Assembly: GCA_022376515.1 (NCBI GenBank)
Contig: WTXI01000273.1
Coordinates: 1-48,054, forward strand
From: Lactifluus volemus
Lineage: Eukaryota; Basidiomycota; Agaricomycetes; Russulales; Russulaceae
DNA length: 48,054 nt
Reading direction: 5' to 3'
How positions within the stretch are numbered: position 1 is the first letter of the stretch; the number at the start of each line of letters is the position of its first letter. Positions 9,760 through 22,589 of the stretch are shown here, piece by piece. Under the pieces are notes generated by a model. It ran no database searches, was not told the DNA's origin, and was given only the letters and a program-made list of their open reading frames with translations. Both the position numbers and the translations under genes were made by a program.

Positions 9760-12400
9760 ATGCCTCATCCTTTCTGGGGCAACAAGTCCTTCATCGCCTT
9801 TTCTAATCTCGGTGACGCCGATACTCTCACAAAGACTTGGAAGGTTCGTATTAACGACCCACTTTCACTGCCACTCATTAATTCGCCGTCTTTGCCCCTC
9901 CCTTAGGTTTGCACCAAAGTGGCTAGCTTAAGGCCAGCATCTTGAGATCCTCAGCTGGCGTCTATGGTACCTTCAGAATCTCATGGTCGACGTTGATAGT
10001 GCCAAGTCAAAGCGAGACTTTAAGAGAATGAGCAGTCTTATGTTGGACAAAGAGAAAGGGCTGGTTCGTTCATTCCGCACCGTCCCTATGCGTACACCCT
10101 TGGCCCTGACACAACTTGTATGCATCCCACCCGGCTTCCAGGAGTATCGAGGGACTATAGGCACCTGGTTACAAGCGGAATCACTCACTCGACAGATGTC
10201 ATCAGACAGCGCGCCGTAGAAAAAGAACTTCCAGAAAGGCGAACCTCGATGCTCCTCCTGGTACCCTCAAGCGCATGCAATTCACACTTTCGGCCGACCA
10301 GCCGACTCAGCCTGCTTCCGCCGCCCCCGTACAGAAACCCGACCTCAAGCCCTCAGCTGAGTTCAAGGACAACGTCACTCGCCGAAGTCGCCCCATAACC
10401 CGGTCCACAGCCACCCAAGAAGACACCCACCTCGATTCGGCATCCGTCCCTGTCCCTTCTGATTCGAATGATGACACCGACACCCTCAACCACTGCAGTC
10501 ATCGGGATACAGACACCACAACAACAATAACAGACGCCGATCCCCAAGACATCTCGCTTCGATTCCCGTCGATCTTCTCTAACGACTTTGGTCCCTCTGC
10601 TATTTTATATCCCGCATCTACCGTCACGAGCCCCATCAACTACGGAGAAGGCGTTCGTCCTACCGCTCCCACCACCGATTCTCTTGATATCGTCCGCCCG
10701 ACAATTGAACTCCCCCTCGATGAGCTGCTCACCGAGTCTAGTGATTGCTCCGAGGCGCAGTCTCTGCCCGCCTTCAGTTCCACCTCCTCCAACGCTTCCC
10801 AGTCTCACGTGCGCCAGCTGGATCTGGTCACGCAACCAGATATCACCAACCAGATATCGATATGGAGAACGAAGCATTTGAACACCATCATCCTGCCTTT
10901 TCTCAAGCACACTTTGCTCGATGCGCCTCGCAGCAGGAACAGACCGTCTCTCCCGCAAAGCTCGGCCACACCACTGATATGGCTACCAGACTTGGCTCAT
11001 CCCGGCCTTCTCTCAGCCTTCGCACTCAGGGTGCCACAACACGATCTTCTGGTCCCAGTGCGACTGTAGCCAATCCCCCGACGACGCTCCCGCCAACGGG
11101 ATCGAGCGGTAGCAACGCACCTGGAGGCGTCAAGGCCGAATGCTCGAATTGCGGTGCCACACACACCCCTCTCTGGCGTCGTGGGTTGAATGACGAGCTC
11201 AACTGTAACGCATGTGGGCTTTACTGTAAGCTGGTACGCACCTTGCGTTTGCCGGTTTTGCTAAGTGCACGTGACCTTGCATAAGCGTCCCCGCCCGAAG
11301 AGCATGCGGAATAACCACGGCGAGGGTCGAGCTCAGGCAGCACCTCGGCAAGAATCGTCGGAAATTATTGGTGTGCTCATTATAAATAAATCTCTTGGCA
11401 TGAGTTAATTGATCGCGAAGCGCAATGCTATAATTGTCACACAACGGCGACACCGCTTTGGCGAAAAGACGACGAAGGCAAGACGGTTTGTAATGCGTGA
11501 GTGTCCCCGAAAAGCCATCTAAATCTGGCTGTTTCTCATCATACGTGTCTTCCCCTTTTTCTTCGACGCGCAGTTGCGGACTTTAGTAAGTTTCACAATG
11601 CTACCCTCTTTCACCCTCTCGAGCTGATCCGCGAAATGTTCCAAGTTTCAAATTGCATGGTTCCGCCCGTCCAATCTCGATGAAATCCGATGTAATTCGC
11701 AAGCATTCCCGGCATGACGCCCGTCGTGGTAGCGGCAGTGGCATTGGATGCGGCACCCTCTCAGAGAACCACCCCATCAGCAAGTCCCGGCGCATCTCGT
11801 CGTCCATCTCCCAATGTCGATGCGGATGATGGCTTTTCACCCACACTGGTTGCCGACTCTAACGCAAGTGCGTTTGACGACCTCGATGTTGATTCTACTT
11901 CCGGCAATGACGGTAGTGGAGGCCGATTTGGGTATATGCCACCGACGCAGAGTGAACTAATCGGCGCTCTTGGTGGGACCGGTGCATGCAATTACCCATC
12001 GCTTAACTTGTCCAAATTCCCGGGGCCATATCATCCCGATCTGCTGTCGCATCTGTACTCTACGGACTACGCCGGAGACACCTCCGAGGGCGAAGGCGGA
12101 GTTGAGATGCGGTGTGCTAAACGTAGGCGGATGAGCAACGATTCCGCAACGGAACCACCGAGTTCAGCGGTTTCGTATTATTCGTTTGGCGGCGACAACA
12201 GTGGCTTCTCGACTAGCAGCAGCGCGACATTTTGTTCGGGCTCTGCACGCAGCTTGATGGACTTTTCCTTTTCTGATGACTGCAACCTTTCGACTGGCGA
12301 CAAAAAAAACACAATTATCATTTTACCTGAATCGCAGCAGAAGGATCGAGTTTGTACTTGGAAAAATCGTATGCAATTCATGGATTTGATGGGGCTTTGA
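9760..12400 (+). pseudogene. Double-finger GATA transcription factor, copy A, frameshifted
   Basis: The N-terminal part (GNKSFIAFSNLGDADTLTKTW, VCTKVA, LEILSWRLWYLQNLMVD) matches the module found at the start of some fungal GATA regulators. Two Cys4 fingers follow: [24 protein letters not shown] near 11141-11236, and CYNCHTTATPLWRKDDEGK..CNACGLYFKLHG split by introns between 11429 and 11660, ending in the basic tail KSDVIRKHSRHDARR. Two fingers with a short linker recall SREA/Urbs1-type iron or siderophore regulators, but the inter-finger Cys-rich motif is not seen. Frame breaks occur near 9920, 10190 (CACT duplication), 10235, 10830, 11750 and 12390, plus a stop near 10155, so this copy is probably nonfunctional. 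Confidence 0.7.
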
Positions 12401-12519
12401 ACCCTCCGCTCAACATGGTAAATATGACGTCCATCCTTTTTTCTGGTTGTACAGTACCGTGACTTTGATATTACTACATCTCAATTGAAACTGCTACTTC
12501 CCTCGTACAAAAAACGCCA

Positions 12520-12655
12520 GCCAGCCTGAGAGATGGCAGTCATTGTTTGCCAGGTAGTTGCACGACCTTTAGGAAAGCGACGGCGATAGCCCCATGAAGG
12601 AGGAATAAACTCATTGTATGCATCGTAAATGCCAAGTGCTGTGACTAGAGTGAGG
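12520..12655 (-). pseudogene. GH15 C-terminal exon fragment, copy A
   Basis: The minus strand reads LVTALGIYDAYNEFIPPSWG, matching the end of the catalytic domain of the GH15 gene (VAALGVYDAYNGFIPPSWA). It stands alone, 3.8 kb from the other GH15 fragment and in non-collinear order, so it is a dispersed gene piece. Confidence 0.75.
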
Positions 12656-12805
12656 TAGTGGATGATGCCGCGTACTATATTCAGATTACTAGGTCATCGA
12701 AGTGACGTCGTTGCGCTGGTCCAAGGAATAGCTGAGCTATAGACTCGTGACATGACCAAACTCGGTGACTGCAACCAGGTGCAAATGAAGAAAAAAGCCT
12801 TGGGA

Positions 12806-13300
12806 TTACATACAACTTGGCGCAGTTGAACGGAGATCAGGAAACACCTCGATCACGTGAACTTTGGCCGTGATTGGACAGAAGATGAATTCGCGCAAGC
12901 CAGGCCGACGGCCCACGTCACCACCGATGTGGAGAACCTTCAATTCACATCCATCTAAATCGACCTGAAAGGAATGATTTGGGTGGTCGCCCGTTTGTAG
13001 CTGAGCATGGCCCTCAGCAGTCTGTTGATACGCACGGGCGAGGGTACACCGAATAAACGTCAATGCATGTTATTATCACCCGCCTTACGAAGGGGAAAAA
13101 GTATACCTGGCTACCGAGAGGGAGGAGCAGCAACAGCCGTCTTCGCCAAGCCTGAGCGAGCGCAACCAGATGCCAACTCCACCACTAAGGACGGCATATC
13201 TTGTCTCTTGGAACAAATTGATATGAACAAGTTGGATGACCACGGACATGGTCGAGGACGTTCTCCACAAAGCATAACACGTTGAAAAACCTTATTCACG
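12806..13300 (-). other. Unrecognised minus-strand coding-like segment, copy A
   Basis: Frames such as ARAYQQTAEGHAQLQTGDHP, then SFQVDLDGCELKVLHIGGDVG and HVIEVFPDL look coding in composition and carry a possible splice site between them, but I do not recognise the family. The segment overlaps the right-hand direct repeat. A diverged partial copy of the last part lies at 9340-9500. The boundaries are uncertain. Confidence 0.35.
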
Positions 13301-14288
13301 GCGAGGTGTACGGGATAGTTCTAGTGGGAGCCGCAGGCCACAGCAGTCCACTGGCGCTGTAGTCACGGATCAGTGAGACTTCACGCTTCACGCCCAACAT
13401 GTATGTCACCCGCGCTGTCATTGTCAGATCGTATGCAACAAAACTGAAATTTGCTCAACCGAATCCTGGCCGCCGCATGGTATTTCCCATTTCCAATGCC
13501 ACAGCAAGTTTTCTTCTCGTTTGGTACTGGTTCCATACATACGCTATATTCGTTTGAATGTTTTTCTCCCATCTTCACAGCTCCACCATTGACTCGGTAG
13601 GTGTCTTATTTTATCTTCTAACACCCCGGTGAGCCTTGCGGCACTGGGGTATCCTTTATTAAGATGTAGTTCGAAATAATGTGTACACCTCATGTATATA
13701 CCCATGCCCAACACGAAATTCAAACCTTCTGCCCTGCTTCTTGAGGCCACGCCTAGGGACTTGTGCGGTCTTGTGAGGCTCCGCCGAAGAAGTAGTTCAA
13801 GTTGTTAACAACACTATGACCCTAGGCTCGAAATGACGGCGTGTTGGAAGGTGAATAATGAAACTCACTCTCACATGCTCAGGTCTGCCTACACTGCTGC
13901 TTCGGAATGTCACTTTGTTCCTGTACTATACCCAGAACGATTAATACCGTTTCAGAGTCTCCGTGACGAGGGTTTTTTGAATCGCGCAGTTGCACACGAT
14001 TCTACTTGAAAGAGTGAGTAAAAGGGAAGGCAGGGAAACGGGGCCAGAGAGACAATCGTGACCGTAATAGGAAATATGGTAGACGCAACAGAGAAGCACG
14101 TGGTGCGGGATTGTTGGCTCGGTGGGGCAGCGCAGCGCACGTTCTCGGCGAGACGCGTCATTAGGTAATGTCCTTCCTGATATAGACACGATAACGTGTT
14201 TGCCTCAAGGCATCGATGCATCAACCTGTCACTCAGTTCTCCGTCAAACATTCACCATTACTACACCCCAGGTCCTCAAATCTCCAGA
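13301..14288. other. Intergenic region upstream of the NLR gene, copy A
   Basis: No supported gene. Copies A and B are identical up to 13787 and then diverge by indels and substitutions toward the NLR start. A donor-like GTGAGT and polypyrimidine runs occur, but no domain could be read. Confidence 0.45.
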
Positions 14289-17200
14289 ATGTCAAACATC
14301 AGCCGCTCTCAGGTCAGTGAAATGCAACCGAGCTCAACCCGACTCCAGGTGACCAGTACGTATTTTTATGACTGCTCTGATATATACTAAATCGCTCTCC
14401 CTTGCCAGTCCTTAGAGTGCACAATCTTCCCCGTCTCAAGACTTTCCTTGGGAAGAAAAGGAGCTTTTACGCTACATTTACAGACGGCGAAAGGATATGG
14501 CAGACACGATCTGTGCGGAGCGTGGCCCAGCGCGTAGAATGGAACGAGACCGTCAACACATTGTGGGAAATGTCGTATCTTCATCTTTGCTAACATCTGA
14601 GTCTCCTGCAGTACTGTACAACCACAATCTCGTGTTACTATATGTCTTTATGCGAAAAGGACCACACGGAAAGACATCCTTGTTGGAAGTCAGGAGATAG
14701 CCTGCGAATCCCAACGCGGTTCGTTTCTTATTTCAAAGATATACCCATGTGTCTGGCTGAGCATCCTACATATAGAACTTGATGTTATTTTCGACAATGC
14801 TGACGGACGTCCGACGGAACTCGTTACACCTTCCTTAAGCATCATCGTATCAGCAATCGGGAGTTCATCTATGACGGCGGCAGTCAATTCCCCAATCCTT
14901 ACTAGCACACCGGTCGATCCGGGAAATCCTATCGCTGAAGGAGCTGCTGCGCGTCCTACTGTTCAAACCGACAACGAACCCATGCAACTCGCAGCAGGTC
15001 CCGCCCTTCTATCCCAAACGAGTAACCTTCCCATCGAGGGCGGTCCCTCTGTGGGAGCAGTACCAGACAGCCAGACGGATATGTCAAATACGCTCGATGG
15101 CGCTGAGAAGGCTTTTGAAACAATGAAGACATGGAGTAATGCCGTTGAAAAAGTCAAATGTGTAATCGACGTCGTCGGTCCAATCGCAGGGGTATGCTTT
15201 AAAGAAGGTCTTATCCAGTGCTGAGCTAACTTGCTCTCTTCAGCTCAGCCCATATGCGAAGACGGCTTGGGCTCTGCTCTCATTTATTCCTCAGGTGCGT
15301 CTCCTTGCCCATTCGGAGAATATGGCGCATTCATTCACCTCGCTATCAGACTTTACTACAGCAGGTCGAGCGTGATGACAACGTCAGAACACTGCTTGAG
15401 GCAATACGGGACGGATTTGAATTTGCAAAGGAGGCGGCTATTTTGAGGAATATCCAGCCGGGATCCATGCAAGTAAAAATCCTCGATGAGATGCTGCAGT
15501 GCGTCGCCAAATCCGCCGAATTCGTCGAGTCATATGCGAAGGATGTGCAAATCGGTACGTCGTCTTGACCTCTCTCGTTGCTCAATATGAACGTGTGACT
15601 TTCAGGAAAGCGGGCTTTGAAGAATATGGTCGGCAAAGTTGACATAAAAGTCGAAGAGTACCGCGCCACTCTTGTTCGACTTCGAGAAGCGTTCCTCGCA
15701 TATGCTGTTGTCAACACTCAGGCTGCTGTCCTTCAGATGCGGGACGATAAGTCGAATCAAGCATTAGACGCTGGTGCGCGATTCAGACAGCTCAAGACCG
15801 GATCGTCGAACTGACAACGAATACACAGAATTAGACAGAAAAATCGGAGAATTACCCTATAGGGGAGGCTGGCGATACGGTGACGAGAAGCGATGTCTTC
15901 CAGGCACGCGTGAAGACTTTTTGCACTTCATCGTCAAGTGGGTCGAGAATCCCAAATCTGAACGTGCGCTCGTTCTTCTCGGTCAAGCGGGAACAGGAAA
16001 ATCTTCGATTGCACATGAGGTTGCACGCCGTTTCAAAGGCAAATGCCTCGGCTCATACTCCGCCTTTTTGCGCAAGGAACAGTCCAAAGACGAGGCTTAC
16101 ATGCTCTTCACGACAATCGCTCGCGATCTCTCCGATCGCATTCCTGAGTACAAGCACACCCTTGGGGGGTCATCAAGGATAATTCCTCTCTTCGTGGTAC
16201 CCGAGACTATCGTACACTTTTCGAAAACCTCCTCGTGGATCCGCTCAAGAGCCTGCCACTTCCTGGTCCAATTCTTATAGTTATCGATGCCCTGGATGAG
16301 AGTGGGGACGCAATCGGCAAAAATGGATTACATTCATTTCTCGCCGAGCACCTCATCGAGCTTCCATCCGAATTCCGGATACTCGTCACGTCCAGGCCTG
16401 AAGATGGCATCGAGCCTGCGTTTCTCAAAGCTTCGTCCATCAATACGCTTTACATGGATGACGCCGAACTGGCTCTCAAGATAGAGCAAGATATTGGGGT
16501 GTACCTTGAGAAGGAGCTCCCACCGGACGTATTCAAAAGCGATGGGGTCAAACTAGCAAAAGCGGCAGAGGGCCTGTTTCAATGGGCAGCTGTTGCATCC
16601 GGGTTCATAAATAGCCCTCCTGCTAGCTTTGGGTTTAGCAAGAAAAAGTGTGTTCAACGCTTGTTGGGACACTCCCGAGATCGCAGTGGACAAGATCCGT
16701 TGGACAAGTTATATGAAGAAGTTCTGGGGGCGTACTTCAAACCGGATGAAGCACAGATTCTATTTCGGTCTGTAATGGGACAAATTTTCGCTGCGATCGA
16801 ACCGCTCTCGATCGATTCTTTAATTGCTCTGCGAAGGCATGCCTCTATTGAAGAACCCGAGGATCCTGATCCAGCTGTACAAATGCTCGGACACCTCGGC
16901 TCGCTGCTGAGCAATGTGACTTCATCTGACCATACGCGTCCCATCGTTCCTCTCCATACATCATTCCGTGACTTTCTGACGAGCAAGAAGGGAGGTGTGT
17001 TTTCCGTGGACCTTCAGGATTCGCACCGTCAGTTGGCACATTCCTGCCTTGCTTCGATGCTCGACAAACTGGAGTTCAACATTTGCAAACTCGAGACATC
17101 ATATCTTGCGAACAGCGACGTTCCAGATCTTGAATCTCGAATTATGAGATATATCCCACTGCTTTGTCGTATGCCTGCCGTTTCTGGGGCGATCACTTGG

Positions 17201-19740
17201 ATCATCTTACTTTCGATGACGATCTCTTCATGAAAGTTCGATCGTTGCTCGAGACAAAGTTACTATTTTGGCTGGAAGTACTTAGCATCAAGAGCAGTGT
17301 GCCCCTTGCTTTACGGGCAATGTCGTTCCTGTCGACGTGGTTGCAGCAGGAGGTAGGTGCTCCTCACAGTTCAGTATGACATGCGGTGACTTTTGGGTAA
17401 AAATCATAATAGGGTTCGGAAACGGAAGTGAAGAATTTGTTGGGATTAGTGAATGATATGTCGAGATTTGTGCGGTATTTCGGAATGACGATGGCAAGGA
17501 GCACTCCGCATATCTACATCTCGGCGCTCCCATTCACACCCAGCTCTTCCCACATCTTCAATCGATACATTCGCAAATTCCCTTGTACATTGACTTTGGA
17601 GCGTGGGCAGTTGTCTCACTGGCCGGCATTGCAAATGATGATTCAAGCACATGATGGCCTGGTCTTTTCTGTTGCTTTCTCGCCAGACGGGCAGCGCGTC
17701 GCATCGGCCTCGGGCGATCGCACGATTCGGGTGTGGGATGCCACTACGGGAAAGATGGTAGCGGGCCCGTTTACTGGACACACCAATTCGGTCAATTCTG
17801 TTGCATTCTCGCCAGATGGACTGCGCATCGCATCGGCCTCGTCCGATGAAACGATTCGGGTGTGGGATGCCACAACGGGACAGATGGTAGCGGGCCCGTT
17901 TACTGGACACACCGATTCGGTCAATTCTGTTGCATTCTCACCAGACGGACTGCGCATCGCATCTGCCTCGGACGATAAAACGATTCGGGTGTGGGATGCC
18001 ACAACGGGACAGACGGTAGCGGGCCCGTTTACTGGACACACCATTGGGTCAAGTCTGTTGCATTCTCGCCAGACGGACTGCGCATCGCATCGGCCTCGTA
18101 CGATGAAACGATTCGGGTGTGGGATGCCACAACGGACAGATGGTAGCGGGCCCGTTTACTGGACACACCATCATGTCTCTCTGTTGCATTCTCACCAGAC
18201 GGACTGCGCATCGCATCGGCCTCGTACGATTCACGATTCGGGTGTGGGATGCCACAACGGGACAGATGGTAGCGGGCCCGTTTACTGGACACACCGGTCC
18301 GGTCTCTTCTGTTGCATTCTCACCAGACGGACTGCGCATCGCATCGGCCTCGTGGGATAAAACGATTCGGGTGTGGGATGCCACAACGGGACAGATGGTA
18401 GCGGGCCCGTTTACTGGACACACCGATTGGGTCAATTCTGTTGCATTCTCGCCAGACGGACTGCGCATCGCATCGGCCTCGTACGATGAAACGATTCGGG
18501 TGTGGGATGCCACAACGGGACAGATGGTAGCGGGCCCGTTTACTGGATACACCATTCGGTCTATTCTGTTGCGTTTTCGCCAGATGGACTGCGCATCGCA
18601 TCGGCCTCGTCCGATGAAACGATCCGGGTGTGGGATGCCACAACGGGACAGATGGTAGCGGGCCCGTTTACTGGACACACCCATTCGGTCAATTCTGTTG
18701 CATTCTCGCCAGACGGACTGCGCATCGCATCGGCCTCGTACGATGAAACGATTCGGGTGTGGGATGCCACAACGGGACAGATGGTAGCGGGCCCTTTACT
18801 GGACACACCAATTCGGTCAAATCTGTTGCATTCTCGCCAGACGGACTGCGCATCGCATCTGCCTCGGACGATAAAACGATCCGGGTGTGGGATGCCACAA
18901 CGGGACAGATGGTAGCGGGCCCGTTTACTGAACACACCGTTGGGTCAAGTCTGTTGCATTCTCGCCAGATGGACTGCGCATCGCATCGGCCTCGTCCGAT
19001 AAAACGATTCGGGTGTGGGATGCCACAACGGAAAGATGGTAGCGGGCCCGTTTACTGGACACACCAATGAGGTCAATTCTGTTGCATTCTCACCAGACGG
19101 ACTGCGCATCGCATCGGCCTCGTCCGATAAACGATTCGGGTGTGGGATGCCACAACGGGACAGATGGTAGCGGGCCCGTTTACTGGACACACCATCATGT
19201 CTATTCTGTTGCATTCTCGCCAGACGGACTGCGCATCGCATCGGCCTCGTACGATGAAACGATTCGGGTGTGGGATGCCACAACGGGACAGATGGTAGCG
19301 GGCCCGTTTACTGACACACCTTTCGGTCAATTCTGTTGCATTCTCGCCAGACGGACTGCGCATCGCATCGGCCTCGTCTGATAATACGATCCGGGTGTGG
19401 GATGCCACAACGGACAGATTGCAATGGGCCCGTTCACCGATTTGGTCAGATCTGTCCGTGAGCAGCACATTGCCTCAGGGTCAGGCGACTGTACAATTCA
19501 TGTCGAGAGTATCGTGACAGAAGATATTGAGAAGCTCCTATTTACAGACCAATCCTGGTTGGTGGTGATGGTTGGATATGTCACGGTGGAGACCCAAACA
19601 GCTTCTTTTATGGATTCCCGTGGTTCATAGGCCGTGTCTTCATGGACCAAGGACTGTCTGGATGCAGGCGAGCATGAACCGGCTTGATTTCTCAAATTCG
19701 TCATGGATCAAATTGGGGTAAAATATGACCGGAATATCTG
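14289..19740 (+). pseudogene. C2-NACHT-WD40 NLR-like protein, copy A, frameshifted
   Basis: Same gene as the intact copy at 35683-41291. The C2-like N-terminus (LRVHNLPRLKTFLGKKRSF), helical linker, NACHT domain (GQAGTGKSS, ILIVIDALDE, VTSRPED) and a 14-unit WD40 array are all present. Single-base deletions relative to copy B break the frame: a G-run of six instead of seven at 16164-16169, a missing C near 17158, and a series within the WD40 array (near 18036, 18131, 18172, 18232, 18551, 18795, 18940, 19031, 19312, 19412). They are nearly all losses of one base, often in short homopolymers. Either the copy is a pseudogene or this stretch was poorly polished. Confidence 0.8.
17650..19440 (+). 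repeat. WD40 repeat array of 14 near-identical 129-bp units, copy A
   Basis: Units of 43 residues with the pattern [15 protein letters not shown], then (S/Y/D/W)D(E/K/N)[10 protein letters not shown] and (M/T)VAGPFTGHT. Differences between units cluster at the unit boundary (SVN, WVK, HVS, PVS, WVN, EVN) and around the two residues after ASAS. The first and last units are more diverged. Copy B has 15 units in a different order. Confidence 0.92.
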
Positions 19741-20749
19741 AATAGGTCAATTGGTATGTTCTTTTTATTATAAGAACTGCAGTGCCACCTCTAAACTTTG
19801 CGGCGTATGCCAACAGTACCCACCCAAACACCCTGAGTCGCTCACTCCCCAACGCAGCGTCGAAACCGTGACCCACGCAGCGAGCAGCTGGCCTGTATAC
19901 GTTGTTCCTGCTTCTCTCCCGCTGGGGTTTGAGCACGAGCTTTCTTTAGCATGCCGCTCTGCCTCTTCTGCACGATCGTATAGGCTCCATCCCACATGCA
20001 CATCGACTGTCGCTCACCCAGGTGGCGCCTCTGGGAGAAGGATGTGGTCTGGGTGCGCCAGTACCTCTTGCATATTTTTCAACATCGAGCTGCCGGGCGA
20101 GGCTCGGCACAGAGCAGCGCGGGCACGTTCCAATCCGAGAGGATCGTGTAGCATAATTGGCAGAGGATCTACTGTCTGAGGCGCATATCCAGCACGGTAG
20201 TTCCACCGACTAGAATTGTCGATAGCTCTCCTTCGTCATGTATCTCATCCTTTGTAGCCCCTCAATGTTCCTAGATCACCCACGTGCCATCAAATGTCCC
20301 TCTGCATGTTTGGTGACGTCACTACGGCCACTATCTGTCGTTGCGCCTCGGGTCTGGTGCTGCTGCGCTGACGCCCGATGCCCTTCGAGACCTATGTTCA
20401 CGCCTCCAGTTCCACGTCCTCTCATCCCACTACTACTTGTGGTAGTATAACGTTTCGCATACTAAGGTTTCCTACCATAAATAGCTAGGCCCTTTGCAGC
20501 AAAGCGTCTCCACGTGCAGTGGCACTGGCACGCATATCATCGAGGTTTTATCGAGTAGGTAGGCTCGCGACTCCTTCGGTGGTATCGGGAGTCCGACAAT
20601 TGAATGGTCTGGGTACAAAGTCTTTCAAAAGTCGCAGGTCGCTTGGCTGTGCGAAGGAGGGCAAATTGTTTTTGTCGTACACCAACACAATCCTCGTCGA
20701 GATACGTACATATTTCGTCTACCTCTTACTATTAGTAATACGGATGCAT
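19741..20749. other. Intergenic region between NLR and GH15 3' ends, copy A/B junction
   Basis: I see no gene with recognisable domains. Copies A and B differ here by many indels and substitutions, more than in genic parts. The segment carries the 3' ends of the NLR (plus strand) and GH15 (minus strand), so terminators of both should lie here. Confidence 0.45.
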
Positions 20750-22589
20750 CGTAACCTACACCACTTGAAATCCGACATGAAACTGGCTTTCAGCGCTAGG
20801 CCAGAGATGGCGTCATTGTTTTCCAGGTAGTTGCACGATCTATTAGGAAAGCGACCGCCATGCGCCCATGAAGGAGGAATAAACCATTGTACGCGTCTAA
20901 ACGCCAAGTGCTGCGACTAGAGCGTGGCTGTTACCCCGTGGACCCACGGGCTTCCAAGTCACTTTGTCAATACCATCGAAAGGACGTAGTCATCAGGCAT
21001 GTGGTCGGCAAGGACAAGGAGTGTCTTTCCGCCCAGTTTCTGATACTATCCGTCAAGCTTTCGTATACCTCGGAACCCTTTGAATATGTCCCCGTTTTAT
21101 CTTCTGATCAAATTGGCGGAAAACTTGAGAGAAAGTCTGTGACCTGGAGTTCCCGATCAAGTCCCAGGTCAAGAGTGCGTCGAAAATCTGCTCTGTCGCA
21201 TGTAACGTCCCGAAATATACTGGCTAGAGTGAAAATATTCAGCTGAATTTGCCTACACAAGGAGAGGATGATGCACTCACGTTCCTCCGAATAGCGTTTC
21301 TTCGAGATAAAACCTAACAGCGCGTTGGGTTGGTCATGAGGAAGGCTCTCGCTGATGGGGTAGATCTTCTGGAACGCATCTCCAATAACCTTCAGGCTCG
21401 AAAGTGCACGATCAGAACACGGTTGAAATGTGGCCGAATCGCAACCCAAAGACGGGTCAAAGTTGAGTGTGGAAACAGTGAGAGGGGCTGTGCCTTTTCC
21501 AGAACGCCCTCCTGACTTCACGTCGGTCACATTGGTCTCGCTCATAAATCCTTCCTCCTCATTCCAGAACGTCTATGGGTGAGAAGTTCAGTGTGAACGT
21601 CAGGATCAACGAGAATAACAACTTTCCTGGAGATAGTCAAGGATCTTGATGCCTGGCTCTCATATTCTAGACGCTATCATCACGACCTATGATTCGACGA
21701 GGCGGGCTCCTGCTTGAAGTGCGCGATGCTGCAGTGAAGCTGTCCAGTAGGACCTCCCCATACGGGCAGCCACCAGAGATCCCAACTGTGATAGGTGCTG
21801 AATTATTAATACCAACAAGGCCTGGTCCAACTGCTTACGAGCTCTGATTCCAGTGTGAAGAGATCCATTGCAGGTCGAGGTTGATAGCAGGCCAGAGAAC
21901 ATCGGCAACCCAAGTACCATTCCTTTGTTCAGGCTCAATGAGCCACTCCGCATACTTGATTAGGATTACAGCGCGGAAGGGAGGTCCATCTACAATACCC
22001 GATTAATATCTGGATATAATGAAAGCGTGATACACACCAGCTGCTGGAGCACCAATACGGGATGCAGGGTCTGTGATCTTCCCGAGGTGAATATCGAAAA
22101 CGGGCTCTTCTAGTCCACCTGTGAAAACATTTCCGGAAAACTGACAACATGCTGGGTCCTGACAAGAGCATGTACGGAGTCATCACTAGCGTGCGGAGAA
22201 ACTTGGTTTGTCATAGGGTTGCACATGGTGAGTTCATTAAGCCATGTGTGGTAAACTCGACACCCATCTCTGAGCCAGAACACGGTATATTCCGGGTGCT
22301 CTGGATCGGGAATGACGGGAACAACGACACCTGGCTGTGTGAAAGAAAAAAAAATAGGTTGAATGAATGGGGAGAATCTGACTTGGAGAGGGAGATGCAT
22401 TTACATCGGATCCAACTTTTCGACCCATTAGTTCGTGGGTGATGACATTCTTTGAGACGGAGACGAGTCGGTCCAGGTAATCGTGGACGGCTCTAGAAGT
22501 ATTTGTGGACCTGCAGTGATACCTGCGAATTGGCTGGCTGCCACCCCATTCGCAGCAGAGAGGGCTGAGAGAAGCAGTGGAAGACGCAT
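20750..22589 (-). pseudogene. GH15 glucoamylase-like gene, copy B, frameshifted
   Basis: The only GH15 locus in the window covered from start to end without a large insertion. Translation starts at 22589 with the same signal-like peptide as copy A, and the catalytic-domain end (PPSWA) lies near 20870. The 5' exons run to the junction of the repeat units and the 3' exons (QPCSDRALSSL, EQIFDAL-like segment, TDSIRNWAEE, LADHMP) lie in 20760-21540. Small deletions relative to copies A and C break it, for example in GGSYWT (near 21750), near 21665, near 22222 and several in 20790-21150. No CBM20 starch-binding domain was recognised after PPSWA. Confidence 0.75.

Larger units (their letters stand above)
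1..21310. repeat. Tandem 21-kb repeat unit, copy A
   Basis: The first bases of the window recur at 21311 and again at 42921, and gene order and sequence then stay collinear through the whole unit. The unit boundary is arbitrary: it falls inside the GH15 gene, so the true duplication endpoint is not in view. Copy A differs from copy B by substitutions and by many one-base deletions, concentrated in elp6 (2620-3510) and the NLR gene (16160-19740). Stretches 4487-7280 and 11016-13787 show no difference from copy B by eye. Confidence 0.93.
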
